A stretch of DNA of 38,667 nt from Chitinophaga pinensis. Its GTDB lineage: Bacteria > Bacteroidota > Bacteroidia > Chitinophagales > Chitinophagaceae. Under the pieces are notes generated by a model. The model was not told where the DNA came from and ran no database searches. It saw nothing but the letters and a program-made list of their open reading frames with translations. Below, one piece after another: positions 25,371 to 36,100 of the stretch (position 1 is its first letter; each line of letters starts with the position of its first letter). The stretch covers positions 1 to 38,667 of the forward strand of contig CAMCMP010000028.1 in NCBI GenBank assembly GCA_945876095.1, given 5' to 3'. The position numbers and the translations under genes were made by a program.

Positions 25371-26765
25371 TTACTTACGTTGCTTCGATTTTGAATTACC
25401 CTTTTTTAGAGAATCTTTAGTTTGAGCGATATCTTTTCTGATAAGCTCGCTTTGAAGATAACTAACAATAGGTTCGGTAAAATCCTTTTCCACAGAAATA
25501 GTAAATGGAGACACGCCTTCAACTTCATACCCCCCATGCTTCCATTCTTTTTCTGATGGAAGATATCCAAGCCATCCATTGGTGTATCCATAATAAAATG
25601 TAAAAGGGAATGGAGAACGCTCACGAATCCCATTGGAAATTTCGCAAAATAATTCAAGCGGTGCACTCCAGATGGCCACATCCTGGTTGATCTTTAAAAA
25701 TCTAACCGGAACCCTCACTAAATTATCACCCGCTTTTGTTACCTTATTATATTTATCCAAGTAAGAAGGCCAATCCAAATTGGCCTTTCGAGGTGTTTCA
25801 ATAGTGATTGCTCCCGTAAATAATTTTATAGAATCAACGCTAGAGGTAATCCTTTTATTAGCCTCTAATATCTTATCTCCTAACAGTACACGAAATTGTC
25901 CCAAATGACCTGCTTTCGGATTAGGGTAAACACTATAGATAGGAGCAAGATTACCTGCAGCACCATTTATAAAGAGAAGCGGAACGCCAGTTTTCTGTTC
26001 AACATATTCAGAAACGATACCTTGTGCATCAGCGCTAATTTCCATATTACTAGGTCCTAATACTGTTCCATGCATCGCGTAATTTGCAATTAAAGCAATC
26101 GGAGTTCCGTCTTCTTTATCCAAACGCATTAATCCAATCTTTCGGTCAACTGGACCATCAGGATTCATTCCTCCTATCGCTTTACCATCAATATCCCAGG
26201 CACGTCGATTGATGTTGGCTTTCGAAAACCCCCAACCAACACCTAGTTTAGCCCGAACAAGTTTTTCACGTGCTTCGATAATTCCATTAATCAGCGACCT
26301 TTCTACCATTGATGTGTAGGCGGTGTCTACTTCATGTTTATACCGGTCGCCCATAAAAATTTCCGGCAAACCAGGAACCCCTACCTCAGGAGCCGAGTGC
26401 GTATGTGTTAAGGACCACCAGAAATCCAAAGGGTCAATTCCAAGTTGATTTTTAAGTATCAAAGCAACATGATCATATTCTGAAGGCGACACTACACAGA
26501 TGTCAGACGAAACCAAAAAAAATTGTTTAACTCCATCATCCAACGCAACAATCCGATGAAAAATATGGTCATGAACTCCAGTTGATTTTCGGGCAGCATA
26601 CCCCAGTAACATTTTTGGAACGTCTGGCGTAATGTCAATTTTAACAACCGAAGCACGAAATCCTCCTTCTTTCATGACAATGTCACTTACAGTTCGTTGT
26701 GCAATAGCCAGCTCTACAATCAGAATTAAAAATACTGTTATAAAGAATTTAAATCTATATTTCAT
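25371..26765 (-). CDS. Neutral-ceramidase-like hydrolase, tandem paralogue without C-terminal domain
   Basis: The 464-aa protein aligns with the 23471-25297 product over about 430 residues with most positions identical by eye (THTHSAPE, GERYKHEVDTAYTSMVE or near-identical, FINGAAGNLAP, FTFYYGYTNGWLGYLP). It has a clean signal peptide (about 1-23, ELAIAQ). It lacks the C-terminal beta-sandwich domain and ends in a Lys-rich tail. The same substitution of the ceramidase nucleophile loop occurs. The pair arose by tandem duplication; one copy then gained or lost the binding domain. An ATG 9 bp upstream (26774) is equally possible. Confidence 0.87.
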   Translation of the reverse strand: MKYRFKFFITVFLILIVELAIAQRTVSDIVMKEGGFRASVVKIDITPDVPKMLLGYAARKSTGVHDHIFHRIVALDDGVKQFFLVSSDICVVSPSEYDHVALILKNQLGIDPLDFWWSLTHTHSAPEVGVPGLPEIFMGDRYKHEVDTAYTSMVERSLINGIIEAREKLVRAKLGVGWGFSKANINRRAWDIDGKAIGGMNPDGPVDRKIGLMRLDKEDGTPIALIANYAMHGTVLGPSNMEISADAQGIVSEYVEQKTGVPLLFINGAAGNLAPIYSVYPNPKAGHLGQFRVLLGDKILEANKRITSSVDSIKLFTGAITIETPRKANLDWPSYLDKYNKVTKAGDNLVRVPVRFLKINQDVAIWSAPLELFCEISNGIRERSPFPFTFYYGYTNGWLGYLPSEKEWKHGGYEVEGVSPFTISVEKDFTEPIVSYLQSELIRKDIAQTKDSLKKGNSKSKQRK

Positions 26766-26892
26766 AATGATCATCAGTGATTTTAATAATTAAAATATAT
26801 CCTGAAAAAATTTACCTGTCAAATAAATTCTTAGTCCAAACTGCGAAATGATTTATCAACAATTAGGAAACCCAACCCCTAAAATTTATAGA

Positions 26893-28350
26893 CTATTTGA
26901 TTTTCACCGATGTTGATTTTATTGCTTGAGGCTTAAAAGCTGTAGGCAATAATCCATGAACAGTTGAAACAATTAGGTCTTCAATTCCTTCCTCAAATCT
27001 TGAAGGCTGGTTGTAAGAGTACATAGAATAATCTACTTCATACCCTCCCTCCTGGATAACCCTGCGCGAAGCAATATAGCAGGGCACATCATTAGAATAA
27101 GCATTTACCCAGAGGCGGCCTGGAGTTAATTCTTTTTTCAATCGAAGAGAGTAATCCACTACAACCTCACCTGGTAGAAATACCATCGCAAGGTCATTTC
27201 CAAAAGTCCAAGTTGTAATCGGATAAGTAAGACTAGTTGGAATTGCTATTCCACGTGCAATTTTATCAAGCGCTAGTTTTGCAAAATAACCCTTTGAACC
27301 CTTAGCACTCGTTTGCTCAACAAACTCTTGTACAGTTGGAACATGCTGGAATGGAAGTTGGATAATCTTAAACCGGCCAATTGGAAGAGAAGTTAGCGGT
27401 TTTAAATCAGAGGCTAAAAGTGCTTCAACTTCATCGGCAACTGCTTTTCCGTGTTGGGTAGTATACTCCATTTTGAGTCGAGGTTCTGGATTTGCGTCAG
27501 CGCCACAACCTAGCGACACTAAAGCAATAGCGCCAGGATGATTCTCTTCTATAAGTCTTTGCGCTTCTCCGATCCAATCACCGTGTATTTTATTTACATC
27601 GCCACCTAGTGTAGTACCGTGACATGCGTATGAAACCATTACTGCTCTTAGTTTTCCATCTAGATCAGATATACGTAACATAGGAAGCGCGTGATCAACC
27701 GGCCCCTTAGGAACACCAGTCATGCCAACTGCCTTTCCATCTACAACCTTACGACGGTTCATCGCAAAACCTGCTTTTCCTTGTCCCCAAGATACTCTAG
27801 CTAGTTTTCGATTCTTCATTGCCTCAAGACTTACCTGCTCAAGTTTATTAGTAAGCACCTCAAGATATTTGTCAATACGTCCTATTTCTTCTGGAGGAAG
27901 TTGTCTGCTAAAGTGATTTAATAAATTGCCAATCTCTGGACCACTATGAGTATGGGCAGTACAAATAACAAACCTAGATGGATCAATGCCAATTTTCTTT
28001 GAAAGACGTTTAGCAACTTCTTTAGTCATGTAATATTGAATGCCAATTAGATCGACAGTTACAAGGATGTAAGAGCCTCCCTTCTCATCGCCTCCAAAAG
28101 CTAAAGCTTTAGCCCTCAATGGCTGAAGAACACCTTCCGATTCAGATTTACGCTCACCATAACCTGCCAAAAGAATTGGTCCATCTGGTGTAATGTTAAT
28201 CTCAGCCACACCCACCAACATGGTTCCTTTCAAACTTTTAATTTTAGCAGCAGAATTGGTTTGTCCAATAACACTTTCTGAAAAAAAAACACTACTAATT
28301 AATAAAAGGTTGAAACAAATAGTAGGTAATAACTTTTGCATTATATTCAT
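26893..28350 (-). CDS. Neutral-ceramidase-like hydrolase, third and more distant copy
   Basis: The 485-aa secreted protein has a signal peptide of about residues 1-30 (SVIGQ end) and the same ceramidase N-terminal domain. Key parts are AEINITPDGP, TAHTHSGPEIG (His133, His135; this retains the HTHSGP of true ceramidases), SYACHGTTLGGD (His244) and LGCGADANPEPR at the nucleophile-loop position. It differs from the tandem pair at most positions outside the motifs and belongs to another subgroup. The shared catalytic scaffold and gene order suggest that the three enzymes act on related amide or ester bonds of one substrate family outside the cytoplasm. Confidence 0.85.
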   Translation of the reverse strand: MNIMQKLLPTICFNLLLISSVFFSESVIGQTNSAAKIKSLKGTMLVGVAEINITPDGPILLAGYGERKSESEGVLQPLRAKALAFGGDEKGGSYILVTVDLIGIQYYMTKEVAKRLSKKIGIDPSRFVICTAHTHSGPEIGNLLNHFSRQLPPEEIGRIDKYLEVLTNKLEQVSLEAMKNRKLARVSWGQGKAGFAMNRRKVVDGKAVGMTGVPKGPVDHALPMLRISDLDGKLRAVMVSYACHGTTLGGDVNKIHGDWIGEAQRLIEENHPGAIALVSLGCGADANPEPRLKMEYTTQHGKAVADEVEALLASDLKPLTSLPIGRFKIIQLPFQHVPTVQEFVEQTSAKGSKGYFAKLALDKIARGIAIPTSLTYPITTWTFGNDLAMVFLPGEVVVDYSLRLKKELTPGRLWVNAYSNDVPCYIASRRVIQEGGYEVDYSMYSYNQPSRFEEGIEDLIVSTVHGLLPTAFKPQAIKSTSVKIK

Positions 28351-28393
28351 AATTATTTTTTTAAAAGGGGTAAGCTAAGTGCTATTTAAATAA

Positions 28394-31300
28394 TTAATTT
28401 CTACGTAAAAAAGCCAGTAAATCTGCCATTTCCTGCTTATTTATGTTTTTTTCTAAACCAATCGGCATGGCTGATACATTGATACTTTTTAATGACTTAA
28501 TATCTTGACGATTAATTGTTTTATCAAGTTTTCCATTGTTTCGCAGCGTTAAAGCACTTGAAGTTTCGCTAGAGATTATTCCCTGTAAACTTTCTCCATT
28601 CTTTAACTCAACTTCCCACATATCATATCCACTTGAAATTGATAGATTTGGATTAAGAATATTTGCCATTATATCTTCGGGTTTCCAATTATGAATAGTA
28701 CCTAAATCAGGACCAAACTGTACCCCTATTTCCCCTCTTACTTGATGGCATATTGCACAACTCTTTATATAAATAGCTTTCCCATTCGCAATATCACCCT
28801 TGAGTTGTAAAGATTGTTGATATTCAATGTTTACTTTTTTACCATCTTCTTCATTCTTAGTAAACAAAATTCTAGCGCGGTTGCGAAGACTTTTATCGAT
28901 ATTTTGCATAAGGCCAACACTTCTTCCAAAATTTACACTAGTTGATTGAATCTTACCTGTTTCAATTGCAGTCAATAATAAATTGACCCTGTCCTGCTTA
29001 TCCTTTCCTAAAAAAGTACCAATTGCAGCTTCTCTTATTTCGGGTGTCAGCACTGACCATTGTTTAATTACATATTCACTAACTGTTGTGTTAGGGATTT
29101 TATTTAAAACCTTTAAGGCCGCTAATTGAATAATTGGCTGTTCCTGAGGAACAATTAACTGCTTTAATACTGATGAATAGGGAGTTGGGTCAGATAATGA
29201 AATAAAATTGATTGCTTCAGTTCTAATTTCATCTGACAAACTACGGTCTGTCGATATTTTAACTGCTCTCTGAATATTTTTATTATCCTTCAAACCTAGC
29301 ACTCTTAACATATCAACAGCTGCCATTCGAACTTCACTAGTTGGATGGTCAAAAAAAGTTGATACCAATAAATTTTGTTCCTGATCCAATGATAAAAAGG
29401 ACTTAGGTGATTTCGATTTTCTCGATTCAAGCCCTTTTGCCAGACCCTCTAACATTGGGCCCTGCCAAGATAAATCTTTACCATGGGGCAGAGCAGTTGA
29501 TTGTTTAATAATTTGACTAACCACTCCTTGAGAACCACTAATGCCAACCATTCTCGTTAATCGCTGCACCAATGAAGTAAAGGCTGGTACTTCAGAATGG
29601 TAATTATTTAATACCACTTTCAATAATGGAGCAATTTGGGAGGATGGGGCCGACAATGCCGCGATTTGAATCCATTTATCATTTACATCTTTAAATAGCA
29701 ATTTATTTCTTACACTGGCTGCCTCATCCGAATTTAGATAACCCAGCGTTAATAATAATTGAAATCTAACCTTTGAGTCAATGTCATTTTGAAGTGAAAG
29801 AAGATTTTTACTTAGTTCAGGTGATTTAGATAAATGTAATTCTGCAAGCTTAATTGCGTTAACCCGAATTCCAGCCACTTCATCTTTTAATGAAAGTTGT
29901 ATAAGAGAAGCATCCAATTCTCCAATACCTTCTAATGTCCATAAAGCGTGAAGGCGACCTACTGGAGATTTTGAATTTTGTACTAATTTAGTTAAAGAAG
30001 ATACAATAGATTTGTCAGCACGGTCTACTAATAAACGCTGGGCATTTATTCTCCACCAATAGTTTGTGTTTTCTAATTGTTTTACCAAACCTTCATTAGA
30101 TTCATTTCCTAATTTTAACCCTTTAGTCCAATTTGTAGGTTTTGCATCCTTGGGTGTAATTTTATAGATACGCCCCTTATCATAACCATCATAAAGATTA
30201 CCCTCTTTAATAGCCTTATCAGCCATCCACTCTGGCGATTCTATTACTCTTCTGTAATAGTCTACAATATATATAGCCCCATCTGGGCCAATATAAATAT
30301 TTACAGGTCGAGACCATGCATCAGTTGAAGTAAGAAACTCCATATTTTGTAGTACTCGACTAGCGGTAAAGCTTGCTCCACTATCCTTCAAAACATCAAC
30401 GTGAACGAGGTTACTAACTGGTTCATTGATGAAAGTCACATTTTTATTAAAAGGTGCGGGAAATGCATCTCCAAGATAGGTAGTAACCTGACAGGCTGAA
30501 GTCATCACTCCAACATTAGTCAGTATTTGTCGATCAGGATGGGTTGTTGTTGGAAAGACTTCTGGATTATTTAAATGATCTGACATGTCTTGTGTCGATT
30601 CAGAAGAAAGCAAATCTGGATTTCTATCAAAATAGCGATTTGAAATAACCTCATGGTAACCTTGATTGGAATTATTACAGCCGAAAAGATTACCCCACTG
30701 ATCAAAAGTATGTCCGAATTGAGAACGACTTGAAGTCATTTCAAGTTGTTTTTGAACAGGTCGAAATCTGATTGAACGACCATTGGCATTTAAAGGCAAC
30801 TTAGGGCTATTGGGTAATCTATGAAATACAATTTCCGATCCCTCATCGCCAAATTCTTCTTTATATTCACGTGTTGTTACAGATCCCTCATGAGCAACAT
30901 AAATCCAATTATCCAAACCATAAACAGGACTATTGACATTATGCTGAGGATTGGATAATGCAAAACCTGAAAGCAAAGTGTCGGTCAAGTTAGCCTTTCC
31001 ATCACCATCCGTATCCTCAAAATATAGAATATTAGGGGCATCCGTTACGATAATTCCTTTCTTCCACCGCATCACACTTGTAGGCAATGTTAGTCCAGAA
31101 GCAAAAAGCGTCCGCTTATCCATAGTCCCATCCCCATTTTCATCTGAAAGAAGAATGATATTACCACTTCCTGTTTTGTCGAGAGGATATCCATGCATTT
31201 CGACAACATAAAGACGACCAAATTCATCTATTTCCATATCCACCGGATCAGAAATCAGAGGTTCGGAGGCAATCATTTCTATCTTAAATCCATCGGCAAC

Positions 31301-31447
31301 TTTAAAGGTTGATAGCGCATCTTTTGCTTCAACTGGCAAACTCTTTTGATAGGATTCAGACTGATTTTTACAGCCTGAAATCCCAATCAATAGAATAAGA
31401 AATGTATTCAGGATATTTACTTGGTACTTGTTAAAATTAAATATCAT
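28394..31447 (-). CDS. Lipoprotein with PVC-type dehydrogenase propeller, HEAT repeats and cytochrome c
   Basis: The 1,017 aa from ATG 31447 include a lipoprotein signal with lipobox ISGC (Cys26). The domains, in order, are: a beta-propeller of the membrane-bound dehydrogenase / glucose-sorbosone dehydrogenase type (about 50-430, with GRLYVVEMHGYP, DENGDGTMD, DTDGDGKAN and YIGPDGAIYIVDYY); HEAT-like helical repeats (about 460-850); and a C-terminal haem domain with CAICH (CxxCH) and the LNPNLSISSGY region of PVC-type cytochromes. It probably oxidises a sugar or alcohol at the cell surface or in the periplasm and passes electrons through haem c. It is 26 bp downstream of susD, which is an unusual position for this protein type. 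Confidence 0.88.
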   Translation of the reverse strand: MIFNFNKYQVNILNTFLILLIGISGCKNQSESYQKSLPVEAKDALSTFKVADGFKIEMIASEPLISDPVDMEIDEFGRLYVVEMHGYPLDKTGSGNIILLSDENGDGTMDKRTLFASGLTLPTSVMRWKKGIIVTDAPNILYFEDTDGDGKANLTDTLLSGFALSNPQHNVNSPVYGLDNWIYVAHEGSVTTREYKEEFGDEGSEIVFHRLPNSPKLPLNANGRSIRFRPVQKQLEMTSSRSQFGHTFDQWGNLFGCNNSNQGYHEVISNRYFDRNPDLLSSESTQDMSDHLNNPEVFPTTTHPDRQILTNVGVMTSACQVTTYLGDAFPAPFNKNVTFINEPVSNLVHVDVLKDSGASFTASRVLQNMEFLTSTDAWSRPVNIYIGPDGAIYIVDYYRRVIESPEWMADKAIKEGNLYDGYDKGRIYKITPKDAKPTNWTKGLKLGNESNEGLVKQLENTNYWWRINAQRLLVDRADKSIVSSLTKLVQNSKSPVGRLHALWTLEGIGELDASLIQLSLKDEVAGIRVNAIKLAELHLSKSPELSKNLLSLQNDIDSKVRFQLLLTLGYLNSDEAASVRNKLLFKDVNDKWIQIAALSAPSSQIAPLLKVVLNNYHSEVPAFTSLVQRLTRMVGISGSQGVVSQIIKQSTALPHGKDLSWQGPMLEGLAKGLESRKSKSPKSFLSLDQEQNLLVSTFFDHPTSEVRMAAVDMLRVLGLKDNKNIQRAVKISTDRSLSDEIRTEAINFISLSDPTPYSSVLKQLIVPQEQPIIQLAALKVLNKIPNTTVSEYVIKQWSVLTPEIREAAIGTFLGKDKQDRVNLLLTAIETGKIQSTSVNFGRSVGLMQNIDKSLRNRARILFTKNEEDGKKVNIEYQQSLQLKGDIANGKAIYIKSCAICHQVRGEIGVQFGPDLGTIHNWKPEDIMANILNPNLSISSGYDMWEVELKNGESLQGIISSETSSALTLRNNGKLDKTINRQDIKSLKSINVSAMPIGLEKNINKQEMADLLAFLRRN

Positions 31448-31473
31448 TTTATACAATATAATTTTTTAAGCAT

Positions 31474-33072
31474 TTATTTAACATCCCACCAAATAGGAGT
31501 AAACATTTTATCTTTCCCATCAAGATGCTTCGCTACCGCCTCTGCAACTCCAGCTTTACTGGCAACTGTAATTGAGGATGGATAAGGAATTCGTTTAATG
31601 AACTCTCCTACAGGAACATCACCAAGACTATTGTTTTCAGCAATAGGATATAACTTAGGATATCCAGTTCTTCTGAATTCCGACCAGGCTTCCTGCCCTT
31701 CAGGGTACATCGCAATCCACTTCTGCGTAATAATACGCTCCAAATTTTCTTCAAAATCAGCAGATTTGTTAAACTGAATTTTAATTGAAGTGATTGGAGG
31801 CATATTGTTAGCGCTATTAAAAGGATCAACATAGGGAATTGCTATATTCGTATTATTACTTAAATAATCATCTGCACCCCCAATCTTATTTGAAGTAAAA
31901 GATGCTCTTATTCCATCTTCGTAAAAACTTTTAGCATCTCCTGCTCCCATATTCCAACCTCTTAAAGCACCTTCCGCTCTTAAAAAGTAACTCTCTGACG
32001 CATCCATAATTTTCATCCAAGGATTTGTTCCAAAATTAACTTGGGAAAAACCCATGTAAGATTTTGTATTAAATATTTGTCCTGACCTCATACCTTTGAT
32101 AGCACCTCCAAAAGCTGGCTCGGTTGAAGGAGAACCATATATGCTCAAACGAGGATCTTTATACCCAGTTAAAATAGATTCAACTGCTGCGTTTAAACGG
32201 GTTTCTTGCCAAGCGGAAGTTATTGTTACTAATGGATGAATGGCACCTGTTGTCACCTCAAATGCACCCTCTGATTTAGTTAGCAGCCCACCGCCATCGC
32301 TAACTGCAGCTTCTGCTTCTGCTTTAGCCTTTGACGGATTTACATAAGCTATTCTAATGGCTAATCGAAGGCGAAGTGTATTAGCAACTTTAATCCATTT
32401 TGCATAATCTCCTCCCCACCGTGATTTGTCAAATTTGCCATATCTTATTTTATCAGCATTTGGGTCTTTTGCTTCTGCTGCTTTTAAAATATCCACAGCA
32501 GTTTTCAGCTCCGTGAAAAATACATTATAGGCTTCTTCTTCTGAATCAAATTTTACATCACTTGCTGATCCGTACAATGAATAGGGCATAGGACCAAAAA
32601 TATCTGTAAGTCTATGACCTGCGAAAGTTTTAAAAATTATCCCTACAGAATATAAATCGGGATATTTTTTATCAAACCCCTTTTTCTTCATCATTAGCCA
32701 TTGATCTAATACCCTGCTTGAAGGCACCAACCATATCTGGTTATTCCAGCTATCAACCATTGAATAAGTTCCAGTATTTACATTATTATAAAAAGGAGCA
32801 GGAAGAGCCATATATCCTCCATAATTATCCGCATTTAAAACTTGCTGCATCTCATATTGCCAAGTTGTAAGTGCATCAATAATTCCCAATTGCATACTCG
32901 GCAGCACGTAGGCTCCCTCGTTGGCATCCGCCTCAAGTCCTTTATCCGTGATCAATTTATTATCCTCATTTAAATTTTTCATATCCTTTGTACACGAGGA
33001 GAAAATAAATGCCATTGTAAGTAAAGTCAGCATAAGTTTATAACTTATACTTAGACTATTAAAATATTTCAT
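31474..33072 (-). CDS. SusD/RagB-family nutrient-binding outer-membrane lipoprotein
   Basis: This surface lipoprotein caps the SusC channel and binds the imported nutrient. From ATG 33072 it is 532 aa, with a lipoprotein signal ending FSSC near residue 27. It shows the SusD-like features YGGYMALPAP, a TPR-rich helical core, FKTFAGHRLTDIFGPMPYS, AEGALRGW and the C-terminal QKWIAMYPEGQEAWSEFRRTG-type segment. This is the second SusD-like subfamily, which is often found in non-starch and non-glycan loci. It is 30 bp downstream of susC and paired with it. A further ATG at 33078 is possible. Confidence 0.95.
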   Translation of the reverse strand: MKYFNSLSISYKLMLTLLTMAFIFSSCTKDMKNLNEDNKLITDKGLEADANEGAYVLPSMQLGIIDALTTWQYEMQQVLNADNYGGYMALPAPFYNNVNTGTYSMVDSWNNQIWLVPSSRVLDQWLMMKKKGFDKKYPDLYSVGIIFKTFAGHRLTDIFGPMPYSLYGSASDVKFDSEEEAYNVFFTELKTAVDILKAAEAKDPNADKIRYGKFDKSRWGGDYAKWIKVANTLRLRLAIRIAYVNPSKAKAEAEAAVSDGGGLLTKSEGAFEVTTGAIHPLVTITSAWQETRLNAAVESILTGYKDPRLSIYGSPSTEPAFGGAIKGMRSGQIFNTKSYMGFSQVNFGTNPWMKIMDASESYFLRAEGALRGWNMGAGDAKSFYEDGIRASFTSNKIGGADDYLSNNTNIAIPYVDPFNSANNMPPITSIKIQFNKSADFEENLERIITQKWIAMYPEGQEAWSEFRRTGYPKLYPIAENNSLGDVPVGEFIKRIPYPSSITVASKAGVAEAVAKHLDGKDKMFTPIWWDVK

Positions 33073-33102
33073 ATTCATAGCTTTAGAATTTTAATAATAG
33101 TT

Positions 33103-36100
33103 TTAGAATTTTGCATTAAGACTTAGGCCAATAGATCTAAGTGAAGGCTGGGTAAAGCCTGCGATGCCCTCATAAGTTTGAGAGGTACCTGCACTTATCT
33201 CCGGATCAAAAGGAGCTTTTTTATAGAAGAAGAATAAGTTTCTTGCTACTAAAGAAAGGTTTAATTGAAAACCCTTGGACTTTGGAAAGTTGTAACCCAA
33301 TGAAAACTCTCTTAGACGAATATTAGTAACGTCATACATATTGCCGGCCACTGCTCCTCCGGCACCTGATCCGGTTTGATTCATATAGTAAGCCTTGGTA
33401 TCTACCTTAGTACCATTCACCATTACTCCGCCATTATCTCGGGCTTCTCCAGTTCTTTTTGACAAACCTTTGTAATCTAGCCATTGCTCCGTTCTATTAA
33501 AAATCATACCACCCCATCTTGAATCAATTAAGAAAGCAGCTGAAATGTTTTTATATGTAAAATTGTTATTAAAACCAGCAAAAACTTTTGAATTTGCATT
33601 GCCAACATAGTTATCGAAATTTGTAGAAACAGTTGGCAAACCTGCGGGAGTTAAAATCAAGTTGCCACTTGCATCTTTTTTATATATTTTTCCAAATAAA
33701 TCACCATAAGAGCCATAATTACCATCTTTAGGACGAGTTAAGAATAGCGAAGCTTCCCGATAAGATCCGCCTAATGCAAAATAATCGGCTTTCAAAAGAT
33801 CACTCAGCGCAAGTATTGTATTACTATTAGTTGAGAAATTTATAGAAGGCTTCCAATTAATTTTGCCTAAAGAAGCCTTGTAAGCAACAGTTACTTCCGT
33901 TCCTTTATTTTTGATAGTTCCTCCATTGATCCAGAAATTGGTAGCTCCAGCACCAGCAGGTGCAGATATCTGAAATACCTGGTCATAAGTAGTAGCAGTA
34001 TAATAAGTAATCCCAATACTTAACTTATTATTAAATAAAGCGAAATCTGTTCCAAACTCAATTGATTTGGTGCGCTCAGGTTTAAGCTTAGTTGTATCAG
34101 TACCTTTAAAATATGGTAAAGAGCCTCTTGCATTAATGTTACCACTATTGTCAACAGAATATGGTGGCGTCCAGTTTTGTATACCAAAAGGCAGACTGTT
34201 ACCCACTTCAGCATATGAGCCTCTAAATTTTAGATTGGATGGATTCAGTCCTTTTGCTTCAGTATTATTTAACGCTACATATGATATTCCAACCGAAGGA
34301 TAGAAATAAGATTGAGTTACTGTTGAACTCCATTCCTTTCTTGCAGTAACATCCATATATAATTTTTCTTTGTATCCAATTGTTGCACTTCCAAATGCTG
34401 ACTCATTTAAAGTGGTTCTATTAGACTCCGATTTATTGAAAAGTCCATTTAAAGCATACACAGAAAAGTAATTAGGGAATTGTAATGATGTGGCTACCGT
34501 ACTTGATAAATTCAGATTATTGGAATTATTTCGAGTTGTACTTAAACCCAACATTGAAGACAAAGAAAAATTATTGCCTAGTTTGTTATTGCCAGTCAAA
34601 AGAAGATCGGAGTAACTGTAATGATTCTCAGATCTCCCTAGACCAAATCCTCCATTACTTCCTGCTATTGTGCCTTGAGTTGAGGCGAAATTGCGGAATT
34701 CAGATTTATCTTGAATACGATCATAGATTGTTCTTGCTTGGAGACTCAACCAGTTGGAAAATTTATATTTAGCCGAAAATGAGTACACCACATGCGAACG
34801 TAGAAAATCTGTTTGATTTCTATACTGACTCCAATAAGGGTTTTGACAAGGAAAAGTTTCATTCCTGATATATGGCCAGTTCTGAATATACATTTGCCTT
34901 GCAGGATCCCATACTTCGAAATTATTTCCGCTATATTTTGAAAAGTCATCACCAACAGGAAAGGAATAGATACCAGTAAGCGCACTGTAGCCTCCAGGTA
35001 CATTCTGATTGTAGATATTTTGATCAGTATAGTTAATCGATCCTTCTAAACTCAATTTTTTATCTAATAACTGTGATGACCCCTTTATTGTGAAATTAGT
35101 CCGAGTAAGATCATTATTAGGTAGAATACCCTTAGCATCTGTATTGGCATATGATAGATATACTTGCGATATCTCATTGCCAGCAGTAAGTCCTACACTA
35201 TTTACCCAAGTTTTTCCAGTATTAAAAAATTCTTTAAGATGTTTATCACTTCCATTACTAATCTTGACTCCCCAACTATCATTAAAAGCAGGATTCGTCT
35301 GACCATAATTAGTTTGAAGTTGAGGTAAATCAACTGCTTTATCCAACGTGTATTGAGAAGCAACATTAACAACTGGAGTGCCTGTTTTCCCCCTCTTTGT
35401 TACTATTAAAATAACTCCATTTGCAGCTCTACTTCCATACAAGGCAGCTGCAGATGCTCCTTTCAACACTGAGAAACTTTCAATATCGTCGGGATTGATA
35501 TTAGCAAGAAGTTCAGAGTTGCCAAACATAGGAGCTCCATCTATAACATATAAAGGTTCGCTATTACTAATAAAAGATTTGTCACCGCGTAACAATATTT
35601 TAGTAGCACCTCCTGGTCCAAAATTGCCCTTTGTAATTACAGCTCCGGCAACTTTCCCTGCTAATGCATTTGCAAAACTTACATCTTTCACTTTAGTGAC
35701 TTCATCAGCAGAAATATTCTGTACAGAATAGGTTATACTTTTACGTACCTTGCCAACACCCAAGGCTGAAACCACCACATCATTCAAAGTTGAAGCCTCA
35801 ACTACCATCTTAATATCAAGTCTTTGCTTCCCTTTAAACGAAACAGTAACTGTTTTATACCCAACATAGCTCACCCTAAGTTCTAAGTTATCTGAAGTAG
35901 CATTTATTGAAAAGCTTCCTGTTTCATCTGTAATATAAACTTTCTTTTCACCTACAACAGAAATCGACACTCCTACCAGTGGCTTACCGCTTTCATCCTT
36001 TACGGTTCCTTTAAATTCAATAAAATTTTCTGCTTCACTTAAGCCATCTGTTTTAAGATTCAGAAGATCGATCTTTTTTATAATTACTGTTTTATCAATA

